DNA of 64,000 nucleotides from Acidobacteriota bacterium (lineage in GTDB: Bacteria; Acidobacteriota; Thermoanaerobaculia; Gp7-AA8): assembly GCA_003223645.1 (NCBI GenBank), contig QHVT01000008.1, positions 1 through 64,000 on the forward strand. The letters are read 5' to 3'. The notes beneath the pieces were generated by a model. The model was given only the letters and a program-made list of their open reading frames with translations, had not been told where the DNA came from and searched no databases. The position numbers and the translations under genes were made by a program. Positions 35,368 through 44,623 of this stretch are shown in pieces; position 1 is the stretch's first letter, and the number at the start of each line of letters is the position of its first letter.

Positions 35368-35772
35368 CTACTCTTTCTTCGCGCGCGCGCCGGCGTTGTA
35401 TTTCTGCAGGTTCGTCTCGTTCTCGAAGTAGAGGACCGCGGCACCGGGAAGCGCGCCGATGACGGCTTTTGCCTTGTCGACTCTCTTTCCGCTCACCGGG
35501 TCGATCGCGTAGCGGGACGACTCGTCCTTCAGCAGCCGCTCTTTGCACATCGGGCAGCAGCCGTAGTAGGTCTTGCCGTCGATCTCGACCGCGATCTGGT
35601 CGTTGGCCATCGAGCGGTCGTTGATCATGCAGACGTTCTTCGACAGGACGACGACGACCTTGTCCTGTGTGTCCTCGGACTTCTTGTCGTTCTTGTCCGC
35701 GGAGAGCGCAGCCGTCGCGGCGAGCGTGACGGCGAGGGCGAGCGCAAACACGAGACGGTTCTTCTTCATCAT
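35368..35772 (-). CDS. Secreted TRASH/YHS-like metal-binding protein
   Basis: 134 residues. Signal peptide MMKKNRLVFALALAVTLAAT. The mature part has CMINDRS, then YYGCCPMCKERL, DPVSGKRVDKAKAVIGAL and VLYFENETNLQKY. The Cys spacing and the FENETNLQKY ending resemble YHS/TRASH metal-handling domains. A role in periplasmic copper or other soft-metal handling is an inference. The first of two adjacent ATG codons is used, preceded by GGAAA. Confidence 0.7.
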   Translation of the reverse strand: MMKKNRLVFALALAVTLAATAALSADKNDKKSEDTQDKVVVVLSKNVCMINDRSMANDQIAVEIDGKTYYGCCPMCKERLLKDESSRYAIDPVSGKRVDKAKAVIGALPGAAVLYFENETNLQKYNAGARAKKE

Positions 35773-35849
35773 GGTTTTCCGGAACAGGCCGCCGGGCCTC
35801 GCGATTTCGTGTCGGCCTGCCTCTTGCCACCATCCGGGAGGAGGCTTCC

Positions 35850-36341
35850 ATGGGAACGAAGCGAAGCACGAAGAAGAACGGCAAGAGCGATCCGGCCGTC
35901 TCGTATGACGAATTCAAGACGTACGAAGGACAGAGATACACCGGGATGAAGGTCGGCCGCAGTCACAAGTGGTATTACGACAAGGGGGAGTGGAAGGAAA
36001 AGAAAATCACGCCCGATCTCTGGCAGATCAATTACGCGGTGACGAAGCGCCGCGCGGGGCGGGCTCCGGAAGGGTCGGGCGTGCCGGTCGGGACGGAGTA
36101 TCACTGGTATGTGCTGGCGCACCAGAACGTGTGCAAGCTGAACGCGAATGACTACACGACGTCGATGACGGGGCTGAAGTTCAAGATCGCCTACAGGAAG
36201 GCCGAGACGGGAAAGTGGAGCGCGACGCCGCATACCCAGCGCAAGCGGATGATCTCGTTCCTGCGCGACGTGATCGCGGATCTCGAGAAAGAGGAAGAGG
36301 CCGTCCCAGAAGTTCCCGCCCGGCGGAAACGGGCGGCGTGA
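35850..36341 (+). CDS. Conserved-looking hypothetical protein, basic and aromatic
   Basis: 163 residues, strong ribosome site GGGAGGAGG 5 nt before ATG. Soluble, Lys-rich at both ends (MGTKRSTKKNGKSD; RRKRAA), with an aromatic core: KWYYDKGEWKEKKITPDLWQ, VGTEYHWYVLAHQNVCKLNA. The basic tails hint at nucleic-acid binding, but no known domain was recognised. It stands alone between two minus-strand genes. Confidence 0.7.
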   Translation: MGTKRSTKKNGKSDPAVSYDEFKTYEGQRYTGMKVGRSHKWYYDKGEWKEKKITPDLWQINYAVTKRRAGRAPEGSGVPVGTEYHWYVLAHQNVCKLNANDYTTSMTGLKFKIAYRKAETGKWSATPHTQRKRMISFLRDVIADLEKEEEAVPEVPARRKRAA

Positions 36342-36380
36342 CGCGAGCGCGTATCCTTGGTGCGAACGCGGCGTGGTAGG

Positions 36381-37439
36381 TCACGGCAGCAGTTTGCGCA
36401 GCGCTGCCGTGAATCGCGGCGGGTCTTCGATGTACGGGATGTGGCCGACGCCGTCGAGGATGACGAGCTGCGAGTGCGGGATGAGCTGCTGCAGGCGCTC
36501 TCCCTGCCAGAGCGGAGTGACGCTGTCGGTGCGGCCCCAGAGGATGGCGACCGGCATGGAGAGTCTTCGGAAGTTGGTGAAGTCGCTGGAGAGCGAGCGG
36601 TCCTCGGACGTCGTGAGGACGTTGAGCCATGCGCCGTAGGCCGCGGTCGTACCTCTCACGTGCATCGGCCGTTCGATGACGTCGAGCCGCCCCTGCGTCA
36701 CCGCGGACTTGTTGGAGACGAAGGAGCGGAACACCTGCCGCAGGAACATTGGATTCGTTCCGTAGGCCGAGATGACGGCGGTGCGTAACGACGGAGTGGA
36801 GAAGAGGCTCTGCTGGATCCACGAGGGACGGTTTTGTGCAAAGTGCGGCGCGTCGTCGCGCTTCGACTGAAAGCCGAGGGCGGGATCGACGAGGATCAAC
36901 TTCGACAGGAGTTGCGGCGCGAGGAGCGCGACTTCGACGACGGGCCGCGCGCCGACGGAGTGTCCGACGATTGTGACCTTGCCGTGGTGTGGGACAGGTT
37001 TTCCAACCTGCCGCCCGGGGGCAGGCTGGAAAGCCTGCTCTACACCAACCTGCAACGACTCGATCACGCGAATCAGTCGGCGCGCCTGTGCCTCGCGTGT
37101 ATATGCCGAGGCGACGGCCGGCTTGTCCGAATATCCGAACGGCGGGAGGTCGACGGCGATGACGCGGTGATCGGCGGAGAGCGCATCGATCGTCTCGCGC
37201 CAGATCTCGCTCCACGTGCCGGTGCCGTGGACGAGCAGGACGGCCGGCGCATCCGGCGGTCCCGATTCCTGGACGAAGATCCGCAGATCGCCGGCGTCGA
37301 TGAAACGTCCGTTGCGCGGCGCCGCGGCCGCGGCGGTTTGCGTTTCACGCGCGCGGCGCTGTTGATTGAAAACCAGCACGACTCCCGCGATGGCCGCGAT
37401 TGCGATCAGGATCGCGATCGCGATGCGGCGAAGCGTCAC
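36381..37439 (-). CDS. Membrane-anchored alpha/beta hydrolase
   Basis: 352 residues from GTG 37439, which overlaps the upstream TGA as GTGA, so translation is coupled. One N-terminal membrane helix (IAIAILIAIAAIAGVVLVF) puts the enzyme outside the cytoplasm. Catalytic features: oxyanion HGTG, nucleophile GHSVGAR, acid in LWGRTDSVTP and His in GVGHIPYIEDP. A family D palindrome (36986-37046) is inserted in frame before GHSVG (VEQAFQPAPGRQVGKPVPHH), lengthening the loop there. Substrate unknown. Confidence 0.85.
   Translation of the reverse strand: MTLRRIAIAILIAIAAIAGVVLVFNQQRRARETQTAAAAAPRNGRFIDAGDLRIFVQESGPPDAPAVLLVHGTGTWSEIWRETIDALSADHRVIAVDLPPFGYSDKPAVASAYTREAQARRLIRVIESLQVGVEQAFQPAPGRQVGKPVPHHGKVTIVGHSVGARPVVEVALLAPQLLSKLILVDPALGFQSKRDDAPHFAQNRPSWIQQSLFSTPSLRTAVISAYGTNPMFLRQVFRSFVSNKSAVTQGRLDVIERPMHVRGTTAAYGAWLNVLTTSEDRSLSSDFTNFRRLSMPVAILWGRTDSVTPLWQGERLQQLIPHSQLVILDGVGHIPYIEDPPRFTAALRKLLP
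36986..37046. repeat. Family D palindrome in frame inside the hydrolase gene
   Basis: GTGTGGGACAGGTTTTCCAA with the complementary GGCTGGAAAGCCTGCTCTAC. Imperfect arms compared with the copy at 28226-28285. Confidence 0.8.
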
Positions 37440-38338
37440 TGCCACTCCGCGAGCACGGTCTTCGCGATGCCGGGAATCAGCGTCAGGTCGTCGGCGGTGC
37501 CGCGCGTGAAGATGACGAGGATGAATTTGCGGCCGTTGGGCAGCTCGACATACGCCGCGTCGTGGCGGACTTCGTTGGTCCAGCCAGCCTTCGACCACAA
37601 CTTCGCGCCGGCCGGGAGCGACTCGCCGAGGAATTCCTTGACCTGGTTTTCATCCTGGCGCATCGGCGCGAGCGGACGATCGAGGATCGCCATCATCTGT
37701 TCCGCGCCGGGGGCACGGCGGCGGACGATCCAGAGCAGCAGCGACGCGGTCGCGTTCGCGGTGAGTTTGTTGCGGTTCTCTTTGTTCGGGCCGAGAACCT
37801 GCAGGTCGCGGCCGAAGGGGCCGAAGCTCCACGGCTTCATCATCGCGCTGACGTTGTCGGTGTAGCCGAGGCGCTGGAAGCGGCGGTTGATGTCGCGGCG
37901 GCGGTCGATGAATTTGTTGAGCGCGCGTCCTTCGAGCGAGACGCCGGGCGTGGTGTTGGCGAGGATGTCGACGAGGTAGGCCGTGGCGTCGTTGTCGGAC
38001 ATCACGATCATCTCCTTGAGCGCGCGCTGCACGTCGGGGAGGTTCTCGCGATGCGTCGCGTAGACGTCGGCCATGAAGAAGAGCTTGATCACGGACGCGG
38101 GATAGAAGGGCGCGTCGCCGTGGTAGTCGCCGCGCGAGAAGGTGTTGGCATTGGTGACGTCGATCATCGTCAATGCGAGGTCTTCGTCTTTCAACTTCGG
38201 AAATTGTTTGAGCGACGCCTGCGCGGCCATGCGGAGCTTCGTCGCGATCGACGGATCGACGGGGACGGTGAGGAACTCGCGATAGTCGGCGAAGGCGGAC
38301 GTGGCGAGGAAGAGGATCGCGAAGGCGAGTTTGCGCAT
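37436..38338 (-). CDS. Class A beta-lactamase-like secreted serine hydrolase
   Basis: 300 residues with signal peptide MRKLAFAILFLATSAFA. The three serine-PBP/beta-lactamase motifs are present: SxxK in PASVIKLFF (about residue 80), SDN in IVMSDNDATA (about 111) and a KTG-like KAG in LWSKAGWTNEV. The usual class A ExxLN region is not obvious, so beta-lactam hydrolysis is unproven; it may be a peptidoglycan-active enzyme. First gene of a coupled pair with the alpha/beta hydrolase. Confidence 0.82.
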   Translation of the reverse strand: MRKLAFAILFLATSAFADYREFLTVPVDPSIATKLRMAAQASLKQFPKLKDEDLALTMIDVTNANTFSRGDYHGDAPFYPASVIKLFFMADVYATHRENLPDVQRALKEMIVMSDNDATAYLVDILANTTPGVSLEGRALNKFIDRRRDINRRFQRLGYTDNVSAMMKPWSFGPFGRDLQVLGPNKENRNKLTANATASLLLWIVRRRAPGAEQMMAILDRPLAPMRQDENQVKEFLGESLPAGAKLWSKAGWTNEVRHDAAYVELPNGRKFILVIFTRGTADDLTLIPGIAKTVLAEWQ

Positions 38339-38351
38339 CGCGGGGATTGTA

Positions 38352-38410
38352 GAGGAGAGCGGGCGTCCCGCCCGCCCCCGGGAGGCGGGCAAGATGCCCG
38401 CGCTCCTCGG
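38352..38410. repeat. Family E palindrome (intergenic copy)
   Basis: AGGAGAGCGGGCGTCCCGCC and GGCGGGCAAGATGCCCGCGC arms around CCCCCGGGAGG. It lies just upstream of the beta-lactamase-like gene. 38411-38531 shows no further feature. Confidence 0.8.
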
Positions 38411-38531
38411 CTAGCCGCCACGGGCGGCTGCGTGGATTGCTCCGCCTTGCGGCATGCTTGTCGCCACGTCACCACCTGCGGCTTCGAGCGGCGCAACGCG
38501 CCTGAAATCGTCGTTTCTGCCGCGCAAGCTC

Positions 38532-39809
38532 CTAGAAGCTACCGGCGGTGAAGATCTTCCCTTCCTTCATCACGAACGAAACCTTCTCCATCGCCGTGAT
38601 GTCGGTGAGCGGGTTGCCGGGGACGGCGACGAGGTCGGCGAGTTTTTTCGGCTCGATCGTGCCGACTTTGTCTTCGAGGCCGAGGGCGGCGGCGGCGATG
38701 CTCGTGGCGGCGCGGATGGCCTGCATGGGCGTGAGTCCGTCGCGCACGAGGTAGCCGAACTCTTTGGTCTGCAGATGCGCGTCCCACTCGAATGCGCCGG
38801 CGTCGGTGCCGAACACGATGGTGACGCCGCGGCGGGCCGCGCGGCGCACGGTGTCGCTGTGGAACTTCGGCAGCGCCGCCCAGATCGTCCGCCCCTCGGC
38901 CGCGCGTCCGGGCGCGACATGCTCCAGCGCGATCGTCGTCGGGCAATAGAAGATGCCCTGCGCTTTCATCCGATCGAGCTGCTCGTCGGTGATCGACAAT
39001 CCGTGCTCGATCGAGTCGACGCCGGCGACGATCGAGTTCTCGATGCCGGGAAACGCCATCGCATGCGACGCGACTTTGTGGCGCAGGCGATGCGCCTCAT
39101 CGACGATCGCCTTCAGCTCTTCGCGCGTGAACGTCGGGATGCTGGAGAGCGTGCCGTCGGGAAGAAGAAAGTAGGAGCGGTCGGCGTAGACCTTGATCCA
39201 GTCGGCGCCGTTGGCGATCTGTTCGCGCACGGCTTTGCGCGCCTCGTCGACGCCGTCGACGATCTGCACGCCGTGCGGATAGACGATCTCGGGCGAATAG
39301 CCGGCCGGGCCATAGCCGCCGGTGACGGAGAGCGCGCGCGTGGAGACGAGGAGACGCGGACCGGGGATCACTCCGTTGTTCACGGCGTTCTTCAGGTCGA
39401 CGTCGGTATACATCGCGCCCTCGGTCTCGAGGTCGCGCATGGTGGTGAAGCCGGCCTGCAGCGCGAAGCGGAGCGCGCGGCTGGCGCGCAGCGCGCGATA
39501 CGGCAACGACTCGCGAAAGATCTGCTTGTCATAGTCCTCGGTCGTGACGTCGCCCTGCAGCAGGACGTGCACGTGCGCGTCGATCAGGCCCGGCATCAGC
39601 GTCGCGTCGCCAAGATCGATCACCTTCGCATTCGCCGGCACGGCGATGTTCGGCCCCGCGCTTTCGATGCGGTCGCCGCGCACGACGACGACCGCTGGCG
39701 CGATCACGTTGTCGGATCGCCCGTCGATCATGCGCGCCGCGCGGACGACGGTCACGTCCTCGGCATGCAACGCGGCGGTGGCGAGGAGAAGGAGGAGGAG
39801 TTTGCGCAT
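38532..39809 (-). CDS. Secreted amidohydrolase (Xaa-Pro dipeptidase/imidazolonepropionase-like)
   Basis: 425 residues, signal peptide MRKLLLLLLATAALHA. Amidohydrolase metal ligands in order: LIDAHVHV (HxH), the Lys in DWIKVYADRS, ASHAMAFP (His), SIEHGLSI (His) and FGTDAGAFEWD (Asp). The C-terminal GTIEPKKLADLVAVPGNPL is typical of the family. Secreted members act on Pro-containing dipeptides or N-acyl amino acids. Strong ribosome site not needed to choose the start, as it begins the signal peptide. Confidence 0.88.
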   Translation of the reverse strand: MRKLLLLLLATAALHAEDVTVVRAARMIDGRSDNVIAPAVVVVRGDRIESAGPNIAVPANAKVIDLGDATLMPGLIDAHVHVLLQGDVTTEDYDKQIFRESLPYRALRASRALRFALQAGFTTMRDLETEGAMYTDVDLKNAVNNGVIPGPRLLVSTRALSVTGGYGPAGYSPEIVYPHGVQIVDGVDEARKAVREQIANGADWIKVYADRSYFLLPDGTLSSIPTFTREELKAIVDEAHRLRHKVASHAMAFPGIENSIVAGVDSIEHGLSITDEQLDRMKAQGIFYCPTTIALEHVAPGRAAEGRTIWAALPKFHSDTVRRAARRGVTIVFGTDAGAFEWDAHLQTKEFGYLVRDGLTPMQAIRAATSIAAAALGLEDKVGTIEPKKLADLVAVPGNPLTDITAMEKVSFVMKEGKIFTAGSF

Positions 39810-39830
39810 GGAGGGGATGCTACCGCAGGG

Positions 39831-39899
39831 CGGAGCGGCGGCCGCTTCGGCCGCCGGTTCTTCGCGAGAGGCCGGCGCCCGAGGGCGGGCGCGCTCCAC
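39831..39899. repeat. Family A palindrome
   Basis: CGGAGCGGCGGCCGCTTCGG through GGCGGGCGCGCTCCAC. Lies between the amidohydrolase and the HTH gene. Confidence 0.8.
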
Positions 39900-39968
39900 A
39901 AGATGCCCTCCTGCGCGCTTCGGGTACCCTGATACGGCCTCCCGTATGCAAACGATCCGAGGAACTCG

Positions 39969-40259
39969 ATGACTGACATTCCCGAACTTACCGCCAAGCA
40001 ACTTTCCAAGTCTATTTCCGCCCGCCAACGTAAGCGGTTGATCCTCGGCCGCTTTGAATCGGGCGACGATATCTCGGCACTTCGGCGATTCGTGGGCCTG
40101 ACACAGACGCAGTTCGCTCGAGCGATTGGGATCAGCGTTCACACACTTCGAAATTGGGAGCAGGGCCGAAGGCAGCCGGAAGGACCGGCGATCGCGTTGC
40201 TCCGGATCGCAGCGCGCCACCCTCGCATCATTCGCGAGAATCTTGAATTTGCAGCATAG
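39969..40259 (+). CDS. XRE/NadS-like HTH antitoxin-type protein without adjacent toxin
   Basis: 96 residues. RBS GAGGAA 5-6 nt before ATG. The HTH reads GLTQTQFARAIGISVHTLRN, then WEQGRRQPEGPAIALLRIA, close to NadS/HigA-type antitoxins. In this family a RelE/HigB toxin gene usually lies directly upstream; here that place is a family A repeat. It may be an orphan antitoxin or a stand-alone regulator. Confidence 0.8.
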   Translation: MTDIPELTAKQLSKSISARQRKRLILGRFESGDDISALRRFVGLTQTQFARAIGISVHTLRNWEQGRRQPEGPAIALLRIAARHPRIIRENLEFAA

Positions 40260-40289
40260 CTGTTAGACGCACTCCGCGCGGATCATTCG

Positions 40290-40324
40290 CGAGAGCCCGG
40301 CGCCCGAAGCGGGCGCCGCTCCAC
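40290..40324. repeat. Half copy of family A
   Basis: CGAGAGCCCGGCGCCCGAAG then CGGGCGCCGCTCCAC: the GCGCC half and one outer arm only, just after the HTH gene. Confidence 0.8.
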
Positions 40325-40367
40325 AAGACTCAGCCATGGGCGCGCCGATTGCGAAAGTCGCGTTGCC

Positions 40368-40727
40368 ATGCGAACAAGAAACGTGGTCCTCTCGCTCGCC
40401 ACTCTCATCGCGCTCACGACTGTGTCCGCAAAGGGTGAAAACGGTCTCGAACAAGGGACACGGGTCCTGAATCCGATCACCCTCGAGGGCCAGATCCGTG
40501 AGGTCCTCGTGGATGGCGACAACATCATCTTTCGGCTCTACCGGCAGCCGTACGACTTCGTCGCCGCGAAGTGGCTCCCGATGAAAACGACCGATGGCCG
40601 CCGGCTGTACGCGTGCGATCTCCAGGAGCGCGACTACATCCATCTCGATGGCGATCTCGATCACAAGACCGTCTACGCGAACAGGATCATTCTGCAGCGA
40701 CGCGAGCAACACGTCGGGGCGGAGTAA
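40368..40727 (+). CDS. Small secreted protein, OB-fold-like
   Basis: 119 residues with signal peptide MRTRNVVLSLATLIALTTVS. The mature part is a run of short beta strands (ITLEGQIREVLVDGDNIIFR; YDFVAAKWLPM; YACDLQERDYIHLDG; KTVYANRIIL) resembling small OB-like nucleic-acid or ligand-binding domains such as DUF5666. Function unknown. Confidence 0.6.
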   Translation: MRTRNVVLSLATLIALTTVSAKGENGLEQGTRVLNPITLEGQIREVLVDGDNIIFRLYRQPYDFVAAKWLPMKTTDGRRLYACDLQERDYIHLDGDLDHKTVYANRIILQRREQHVGAE

Positions 40728-40732
40728 GTACG

Positions 40733-40945
40733 CTAGCTCACTTCGACGAGCTGCGTGCCCACGAATTCCGCTTCTACTTTCAGATCGCCGTCCTGGAGAA
40801 GCATCTCGACGACTTCCTTGAGGTTTGCGTTCAACTCGTCAAGCGACTCAGCTTGTGTATGAGCTCCTGGAACACCGGGTACGAATGCGACGTAGTAACC
40901 CGTGTCGGTGTCTCGCTCAATGACGGCTGTAAATGTTCTCCGCAT
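40733..40945 (-). CDS. HicB-family antitoxin-like protein without HicA
   Basis: 70 residues. MRRTFTAVIERDTDTGYYVA, FVPGVPGAHTQAESLDELNA and NLKEVVEMLL match the HicB partial RNase-H-like fold. A HicA toxin gene is expected within about 100 bp but none is found on either side, and no C-terminal HTH is present. It may be an orphan HicB or a degenerated toxin-antitoxin pair. Confidence 0.82.
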   Translation of the reverse strand: MRRTFTAVIERDTDTGYYVAFVPGVPGAHTQAESLDELNANLKEVVEMLLQDGDLKVEAEFVGTQLVEVS

Positions 40946-40988
40946 GTCCGTTGATCCTATTCTCGCACCGTCCACGTAAAGAGGCCGG

Positions 40989-41016
40989 GGCACAGGCTGG
41001 AAAGCCTGTGCTACAC
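40989..41016. repeat. Half copy of family D
   Basis: GGCACAGGCTGGAAAGCCTG followed by TGCTACAC. Lies between transketolase and the hicB-like gene; may fold as a terminator stem for transketolase read from the right. Confidence 0.6.
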
Positions 41017-43110
41017 CGGTCCGCGCCACTCGCGAATGCGCGCTGCGACTTTCTCGGGCGTGAAGCCCAACTCCTCGGCGATCTTCTCGTATGGTGCGGA
41101 TGCGCCGAAGCGGTCGATGCCGATGACGAGGGCGTCGTGATTGACGTATTTGTACCAGCCGTCGGAGCGGCCGGCTTCGATGCAGACGGTGCGGCTGCGG
41201 TTGGGCAGCACTTCGTTCTGGTAGTCCGGAGGTTGACGATCGAAGACGTCGAGCGATGGGGCGGAGACGACGCGGATGTTCGTGCCTTCGCTGCGCAACA
41301 AATCGGCCGTCTTCACCGCGAGGGGGACTTCGGAGCCGGTGGCGATGATGGTGATGTCGCCGTTCTCGTATCCGTCGAGAACGTACGCGCCGCGGAGGAT
41401 GCGTTTCGGGTCGAACTCGAGCGGGTGCGGAATGGGATCGAGTTTCTGTCGGGTGAGGACGAGGACGGTCGGATAATCGGTCGCGTTCAACGCGTAGACC
41501 CACGACATCGCGGTCTCGGGTCCGTCGGCGGGACGGAAGAGGACGAGGTTCGGAATCAGCCGCAGTGCGAAGAGATGCTCGACCGGCTGGTGCGTCGGAC
41601 CGTCTTCGCCGAGGAAGACGGAGTCGTGCGTATAAATGAAGATCGACGGCGCGCCCATGAGCGCGGCGATGCGGACGGACGCGCGCATGTAGTCGGAGAA
41701 GATGAGGAAGGTCGCGCCGTAGCAGCGGAACGCGCCGTACAGCGTCACGCCGTTGACGATCGCGCCCATCGCGTGCTCGCGAATGCCGAAGTGGAGGTTG
41801 CGTCCCTGGAAGACGTCGAGTGACGGCAGTTCTTTCTCGTGTCCTTTCGGACGCTCGATGCTGCCGGCGTCTTTGATCAGCGTACTCGTCGACGGCGCGA
41901 GGTCGGCCGATCCGCCGACGACGAACGGCGCGATGGTCGCGATCTTCTGGATGACCTGGCCGGACAGGGCGCGCGTGGCGATCGCCTTGTCGGACTTGCC
42001 GGCTTCGAGGAGCACGGTCTCGAATCCGTCGGGCAGCCAGCGCGACCAATAGCGGTCCCACTCTTCGGCGAGCTGCGGCTGGCGCACGCGCCACGCCGTC
42101 ATCTCTTTTTCCCAGCGCTTGCGCGAGCGCACGAGTTTCTTCGTCTTGTTCGCGAATTCCTCGGCGACTTCGGGCGGCACGAGGAACGTCGGCTCGAGCG
42201 GCCAGCCGAGCGCTTCTTTCGTGGCCTTCACTTCGTCGGCGCCGAGGGGCTCGCCATGCGCGCGCGCGGTGCCGTGATACTTCGGACTCCCCCATCCGAT
42301 GATCGTCCGCGCGATGATCATCGACGGCCGCGCGGTCTCGCGCTGCGCGCGCTTGATGGCCTTGCGGATCGCGGCGCGATCGTGCCCGTCGATCGTCTGC
42401 ACGTGCCAGTGCACGGCTTCGAATCGCTTCTTCACGTCGTCGGAGTACGCGAGGCGCGTCTCCCCTTCGATGGAGATGTTGTTGTCGTCGTAGAAGTAAA
42501 TGAGATTGCCGAGGCCGAGGTGACCGGCGATCGACGCGGCTTCGGCGCTGAGGCCTTCCATCAAGTCGCCGTCGGAACAGATTGCGTAGATGTAGTGATC
42601 GACGGGATGGAACGGATCGGCGGTGTTGAAGCGCGCGGCGAGCATCTTCTCCGCGAGCGCCATGCCGACGCCGTGCGCGAAACCCTGCCCGAGGGGGCCG
42701 GTCGTGACTTCGATTCCGCTCGCGTGTCCGTACTCGGGATGTCCGGCGGTCTTCGATCCCCACTGGCGAAAGTTCTTCAGGTCGTCCAGCGTCATGTCGG
42801 AATAGCCGGTGAGATGGAGGAGCGAGTAGAGCAGCATCGACGCGTGGCCGGCGGAGAGAATGAAGCGGTCGCGGTTTTTCCAGTGCGGCTCGAGGGGATC
42901 GTGGCGGAGGAACTCGGTCCAGAGGACGAAGGCCATGTCGGCCATGCCCATCGGCGTGCCGGGATGTCCGGACTTCGCTTTCTCGACGGCGTCGACGGCG
43001 AGAAAACGGATGGTGTTGACGCACAGCTCTTCGAGCTTGTCGCGTTTTCCGATCGCCGGCTCGTTGCTTTCCTCGGCGACAGCGATGGCCGCCGCTCCCT
43101 CGTCTTGCAT
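41011..43110 (-). CDS. tkt: Transketolase
   Basis: 699 residues. ATG 43110 has GGAGG 6 nt upstream. Family landmarks: [55 protein letters not shown], the ThDP motif [54 protein letters not shown] and [16 protein letters not shown]. Transfers two-carbon ketol units in the pentose phosphate pathway. Stand-alone gene; the region 43111-43269 upstream holds only a short gap before the divergent gene. Confidence 0.96.
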   Translation of the reverse strand: MQDEGAAAIAVAEESNEPAIGKRDKLEELCVNTIRFLAVDAVEKAKSGHPGTPMGMADMAFVLWTEFLRHDPLEPHWKNRDRFILSAGHASMLLYSLLHLTGYSDMTLDDLKNFRQWGSKTAGHPEYGHASGIEVTTGPLGQGFAHGVGMALAEKMLAARFNTADPFHPVDHYIYAICSDGDLMEGLSAEAASIAGHLGLGNLIYFYDDNNISIEGETRLAYSDDVKKRFEAVHWHVQTIDGHDRAAIRKAIKRAQRETARPSMIIARTIIGWGSPKYHGTARAHGEPLGADEVKATKEALGWPLEPTFLVPPEVAEEFANKTKKLVRSRKRWEKEMTAWRVRQPQLAEEWDRYWSRWLPDGFETVLLEAGKSDKAIATRALSGQVIQKIATIAPFVVGGSADLAPSTSTLIKDAGSIERPKGHEKELPSLDVFQGRNLHFGIREHAMGAIVNGVTLYGAFRCYGATFLIFSDYMRASVRIAALMGAPSIFIYTHDSVFLGEDGPTHQPVEHLFALRLIPNLVLFRPADGPETAMSWVYALNATDYPTVLVLTRQKLDPIPHPLEFDPKRILRGAYVLDGYENGDITIIATGSEVPLAVKTADLLRSEGTNIRVVSAPSLDVFDRQPPDYQNEVLPNRSRTVCIEAGRSDGWYKYVNHDALVIGIDRFGASAPYEKIAEELGFTPEKVAARIREWRGPV

Positions 43111-43269
43111 CAGGTCCTCCGCGGAACTACTTTGAGGCGGGCGGATTATAGTCAAGCGACGGCATTGCCGTCGCTTGCCAATGAACACCGCGAAGCTGCT
43201 CGCTTCGCCTTTGGCTATACTCGTCGCTCGGTCAGCGAATTTCCGGCACAACTCGACTGGAGACGGACG

Positions 43270-43833
43270 ATGGTGGACGACAGCGTCACGGTCAAAGGAT
43301 CTCCCGTTCGCAGCCTGCAGAAGTTCATCGACGCCGAGCTCGACGCGCCGCAACGCGACGCGATGTTCGGCGCCCTCGGCCCCGAGTACGCGCGCTTCCG
43401 CTCGCCGATTCTCGCCACGGAAACCGTTCCTCTGCATATGTTGAACCGCCTCACGGAAGCGGCGGCGGCCGCGAAGGGCGAGCCGCTCGACGCGTTCGCG
43501 AAGCGCGCCGGACGCGAGGGTGCGAACGACGCGATGAAAGGCGTGTATCGATTCTTCGCAATGGTGATGACGCCGACGGCGATCATCGGGAAAGTGGGAT
43601 TGATGTGGAGCGCGATGTACAACCGCGGCGAGCTGCGCGTGCTCGATCAGAGCTCGCACGGCGTGCGCATCCAGCTCGCAGATTTTCCGACCGAGCGCGC
43701 GGGCTGCGCGCGATTCAGCGGATGGGTCGAGAAGATGGCGGAGCTGACGGGCGCGAAGAACGTGAGGATCGAGAAGCTGCAGTGCTTCACGAAGGACGGG
43801 GCGTGTTGCGAGTGGAGGCTGGAGTGGGAGTGA
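43270..43833 (+). CDS. DUF2378-like protein with V4R-like C-terminus
   Basis: 187 residues. RBS GGAGAC 5-6 nt before ATG. The start ([40 protein letters not shown]) resembles DUF2378, a family found mostly in myxobacteria. The C-terminal part ([60 protein letters not shown]) resembles V4R/4-vinyl-reductase small-molecule-binding domains with conserved Cys. A sensor role is an inference. Confidence 0.62.
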   Translation: MVDDSVTVKGSPVRSLQKFIDAELDAPQRDAMFGALGPEYARFRSPILATETVPLHMLNRLTEAAAAAKGEPLDAFAKRAGREGANDAMKGVYRFFAMVMTPTAIIGKVGLMWSAMYNRGELRVLDQSSHGVRIQLADFPTERAGCARFSGWVEKMAELTGAKNVRIEKLQCFTKDGACCEWRLEWE

Positions 43834-43867
43834 CGCGAAAGCGGAAGGCAGAAGGCAGAAGGCAGAA

Positions 43868-44611
43868 ATGAGAATCGGTTTGATGAAGCGATTGCTGTTG
43901 GTTCTTTTCATTGCTGGCAGCGTTCAGGCGCAGACGGATAAAGAGGCGCTGACGAAACTGCTGAACGATTTTCTCGCCGGCGCGTCGGTGAACGATGCGG
44001 CGATGCACGATCGTTTCTGGGCCGACGATTTGATTTACACGGGATCGTCGGGACGGCGCGTGAGCAAGGCCGACATCATGAAGGACGTGCGCTCGGCGCC
44101 GCCGCCGAATGCAGGCGATCCGGCGGTCGTCTACACGGCGGAAGACGTCCGCATCAATCTGTACGGTACGACCGCGGTCGTCGCGTTCAAGTTGGTCGGC
44201 ACCACCGAGCATAACGGGCGGCGCGAAGTCGGGACGTATCTCAACAGCGGCACGTTCCTGAAGCGCAAAGGAATGTGGCAGGTCGTGAATTGGCAGGCGA
44301 CCATCCTGCCGCGGCCTGAAGAGGAAGCGAAGAAGGACATCGCCGCGGTCGAGGCGCTATTTCTTGCCGCGCTCGTCAATGATCCGAAAGAGCTCGAGGC
44401 GCACGCCGATGAGTCGTTCGTCTGGACGCGCAATGCCGGCGATCAAGTGACGCGCAAGCAATTGATCGACGGCGCGGTCCACGTGTCCGCTGAGCCTTCG
44501 GCAGACGCGGTGATCACGGTGTTTCCGAACGCCGCGATCGTGCGGCGCGGCGCTTACACGCTGACGCTCGTCAATCGCGGCGGGTGGCGCGTGGTCTCGA
44601 TGCAGTGGTAA
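43868..44611 (+). CDS. Secreted protein with two SnoaL/DUF4440 (NTF2-like) domains
   Basis: 247 residues with signal peptide [16 protein letters not shown] if counted from the second ATG (43883); the first ATG (43868) gives MRIGL more. The two halves each look like a DUF4440 domain ([60 protein letters not shown]). The A-rich GAAGGCAGAAGGCAGAA run just before the start is a heptamer-repeat remnant and may serve as ribosome site. Ligand or activity unknown. Confidence 0.7.
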   Translation: MRIGLMKRLLLVLFIAGSVQAQTDKEALTKLLNDFLAGASVNDAAMHDRFWADDLIYTGSSGRRVSKADIMKDVRSAPPPNAGDPAVVYTAEDVRINLYGTTAVVAFKLVGTTEHNGRREVGTYLNSGTFLKRKGMWQVVNWQATILPRPEEEAKKDIAAVEALFLAALVNDPKELEAHADESFVWTRNAGDQVTRKQLIDGAVHVSAEPSADAVITVFPNAAIVRRGAYTLTLVNRGGWRVVSMQW

Positions 44612-44623
44612 GGCACCAGCGCG

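Noticed and set aside
38411-38531. Small genes in the gap before the amidohydrolase
   Set aside because: Short frames here have no ribosome site and continue the repeat; nothing convincing was seen.
41011-43911. Longer transketolase start about 800 bp upstream
   Set aside because: The extension overlaps the divergent DUF2378-like gene and lacks conserved sequence; ATG 43110 has a perfect ribosome site.
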